A stretch of 46,497 bases of DNA from an uncultured Alphaproteobacteria bacterium (GTDB lineage: Bacteria; Pseudomonadota; Alphaproteobacteria; UBA2136; UBA6156): positions 1 to 46,497 of the forward strand of contig CALFWJ010000160.1 in the NCBI GenBank assembly GCA_937928525.1, given 5' to 3'. The position numbers were made by a program, and so were the translations under genes. Shown here piece by piece: positions 45,580 through 46,497 of the stretch (positions are counted from its first letter, which is position 1; each line of letters opens with the position of its first letter). The notes under the pieces were generated by a model, which saw only the letters and a program-made list of their open reading frames with translations, was not told the origin of the DNA and searched no databases.

Positions 45580-46251
45580 TTAAATATATTTTAATGTATG
45601 GGGGCACAAACGCTTGCCAGCCTTGCTGTCTGCCGGTTTTGGTGTGTCCATAACCTGCCCATTAGTTTGCTCTGCCGCCTCCTCATCCCACCGGCGCACT
45701 TCCTCTGCCTCACTATGGCGCGAATCACGCTCCCAAAGCTCAGGCGCGCGCCGCTCAGTAGGCCGTGTGCCCTTTTGCTTATACCAATGGTCGCTAAACC
45801 CAGCATCGCGCCGCCACTCATGCCACACCGGCTTAAGCTCGCGCTGTATGGTTTTGGGCAGTTTGGCGTGGTATTGCTCCAAAGCCTCAACCCCCTGCAA
45901 ACATATTTTGTCCAGCTCAGCTTTAATGTCGGGCATCATGGCCAGCTGCTTTTGCTCATCCACCAACGCCGCTGCCTGGCGCATGGGCTTAATTTTGTAT
46001 TTTACCGCCTGCTCTTCATGCACAGTAAGGTTAACCAGGTAGTCATTAAGCGCAGCTGTACCCTCATTTGCCGCGTTTTCCATGCCCTCAAGCAGCTTTT
46101 CAGCACTCATATTGCCTAATTGGTGGCCATTATCTATGCCTTTTTGCAGGTAATACCGTATAGCAACGCTGGCTGGCATGTGCATTTTCTGCCCTGCCTC
46201 CTCTGCCGCTTTGTATAAATCCTCTGGTATGCGTACATTTTTCATGGTCAT
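45580..46251 (-). CDS. RHH DNA-binding protein with long helical tail
   Basis: A 223-aa protein started at the ATG at 46251 (AGGAGC upstream). MKNVRIPEDLYKAAEEAGQK and MHMPASVAIRYYLQKGIDN is a ribbon-helix-helix pattern (strand, then two helices). The rest is helical and charged (LLEGMENAANEGTAALND, KKQLAMMPDIKAELDKICLQ-type runs), with a polar C-terminus. It is the first leftward gene and two GTGCAC repeats lie just upstream, so autoregulation is likely. It may control the replication operon. Confidence 0.7.
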   Translation of the reverse strand: MTMKNVRIPEDLYKAAEEAGQKMHMPASVAIRYYLQKGIDNGHQLGNMSAEKLLEGMENAANEGTAALNDYLVNLTVHEEQAVKYKIKPMRQAAALVDEQKQLAMMPDIKAELDKICLQGVEALEQYHAKLPKTIQRELKPVWHEWRRDAGFSDHWYKQKGTRPTERRAPELWERDSRHSEAEEVRRWDEEAAEQTNGQVMDTPKPADSKAGKRLCPHTLKYI

Positions 46252-46287
46252 TTTTTTGCTCCTCATTGTGTGCAAAGTGTAAGCTTA

Positions 46288-46323
46288 TTGCGTGCACAAT
46301 GTTAGCAACTTGCGTGCACATTG
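46288..46323. promoter_or_regulatory. Two GTGCAC direct repeats, probable operators
   Basis: TTGCGTGCACAATG (46288-46301) and TTGCGTGCACATTG (46310-46323) are direct repeats 22 bp apart, close to two helical turns. A third GTGCAC site, ATGTGCACA, is at 46376-46384, and a palindromic AATGTGCACATT is at 8902-8913. They lie upstream of the RHH gene and fit its dimeric or tetrameric binding mode. Confidence 0.6.
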
Positions 46324-46497
46324 CAACATGAAATAGAGCATATTATGGCAAAATTAACAAAATTGTTAGTAATTAATGTGCACAAAAGCTAAAGCGGTGG
46401 CGCGCGTTTGCAATAAAAACAATGGCTTAGCCCAAAAGCCCCCAGCCAGGGCAAAACCTTAATGGTTTACACTTATTACCAGGGGGGGTTACCCCCT
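46324..46497. other. Right-end non-coding region with weak leftward promoter
   Basis: No gene is present. On the minus strand, TTGTTA (46360-46355) with TCTATT (46337-46332) at 17 bp is a weak promoter for the RHH gene. The last 17 bases form a hairpin, AGGGGG/CCCCCT (46481-46486 with 46492-46497), at the end of the window. The rest is A-rich or low-complexity sequence. Together with positions 1-144 it may be one regulatory intergenic region. Confidence 0.4.

Noticed and set aside
1..46497. tRNA genes, CRISPR arrays, insertion sequences, integrase or attachment sites
   Set aside because: I looked for cloverleaf arms, spaced repeats, transposase motifs and recombinase motifs and saw none. The only tandem array is at 1671-1750.

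Overview
The window is most likely a complete, or nearly complete, genome of a contractile-tailed (myovirus-type) phage of about 46.5 kb. Packaging, head, neck, sheath, tube, baseplate, fibre, lysis, recombination and replication genes are all present. I see no integrase, transposase, tRNA gene or clear lysogeny repressor, so I read it as virulent. An overlapping Rz/Rz1 spanin pair points to a Gram-negative host. The contig ends fall in non-coding DNA and carry no terminal repeat that I can see, which fits a circularly permuted (headful) genome cut at an arbitrary point.

Layout. (1) 145-2753, rightward: a ParB-domain DNA methyltransferase, a small ribbon-helix-helix protein, an S-adenosylmethionine decarboxylase homologue (SpeD) preceded by four tandem 20-bp repeats, and the small terminase. 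(2) 2926-11246, rightward: about two dozen small genes in several transcription units with their own promoters and terminators. They include DUF2958, a DUF6011-like zinc ribbon, a MarR-like and an XRE-like regulator, a possible Acb2-like cyclic-nucleotide sponge, and a four-gene fibre or appendage module (7278-8894). (3) 11227-30842, rightward late block: large terminase, DUF1073 portal, Mu-F-like protein, DUF2213 protease/scaffold, cement protein, DUF2184 capsid, neck proteins, DUF3383 sheath, DUF3277 tube, frameshifted tail chaperone, short tape measure, baseplate (Dit-like, plug, hub, Gp138-type spike, gp25, gpJ, DUF2612) and two related fibres. (4) 30842-33787: chaperone-like gene, membrane proteins, holin candidate, endolysin, Rz/Rz1. 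(5) 33765-34492: a divergent pair (ASCH protein and a small plus-strand gene). (6) 34557-46251, leftward: one dense operon-like run of RecT, RecE-like and VRR-NUC nucleases, two helicases, HNH, a second methyltransferase, small zinc proteins and a VirE-type primase-helicase, plus an RHH regulator at the far right. No DNA polymerase is present, so host polymerase is presumably recruited.

Regulation is the most unusual part. A 13-15 bp palindrome (GGCGT-NNN-ACGCC) overlaps four predicted promoters, three rightward and one leftward, with a fifth copy near the left end, so one repressor could coordinate both arms. The promoter at 10503-10532 starts a transcript with a roughly 100-nt structured leader that has a 9-bp closing stem and a possible H-type pseudoknot. 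The SpeD leader repeats a Shine-Dalgarno-plus-ATG unit four times. GATC is almost absent (11 copies found by eye, none after 33476), which suggests selection against a GATC-directed defence or repair activity. All family calls are from reading motifs; no database search was run.
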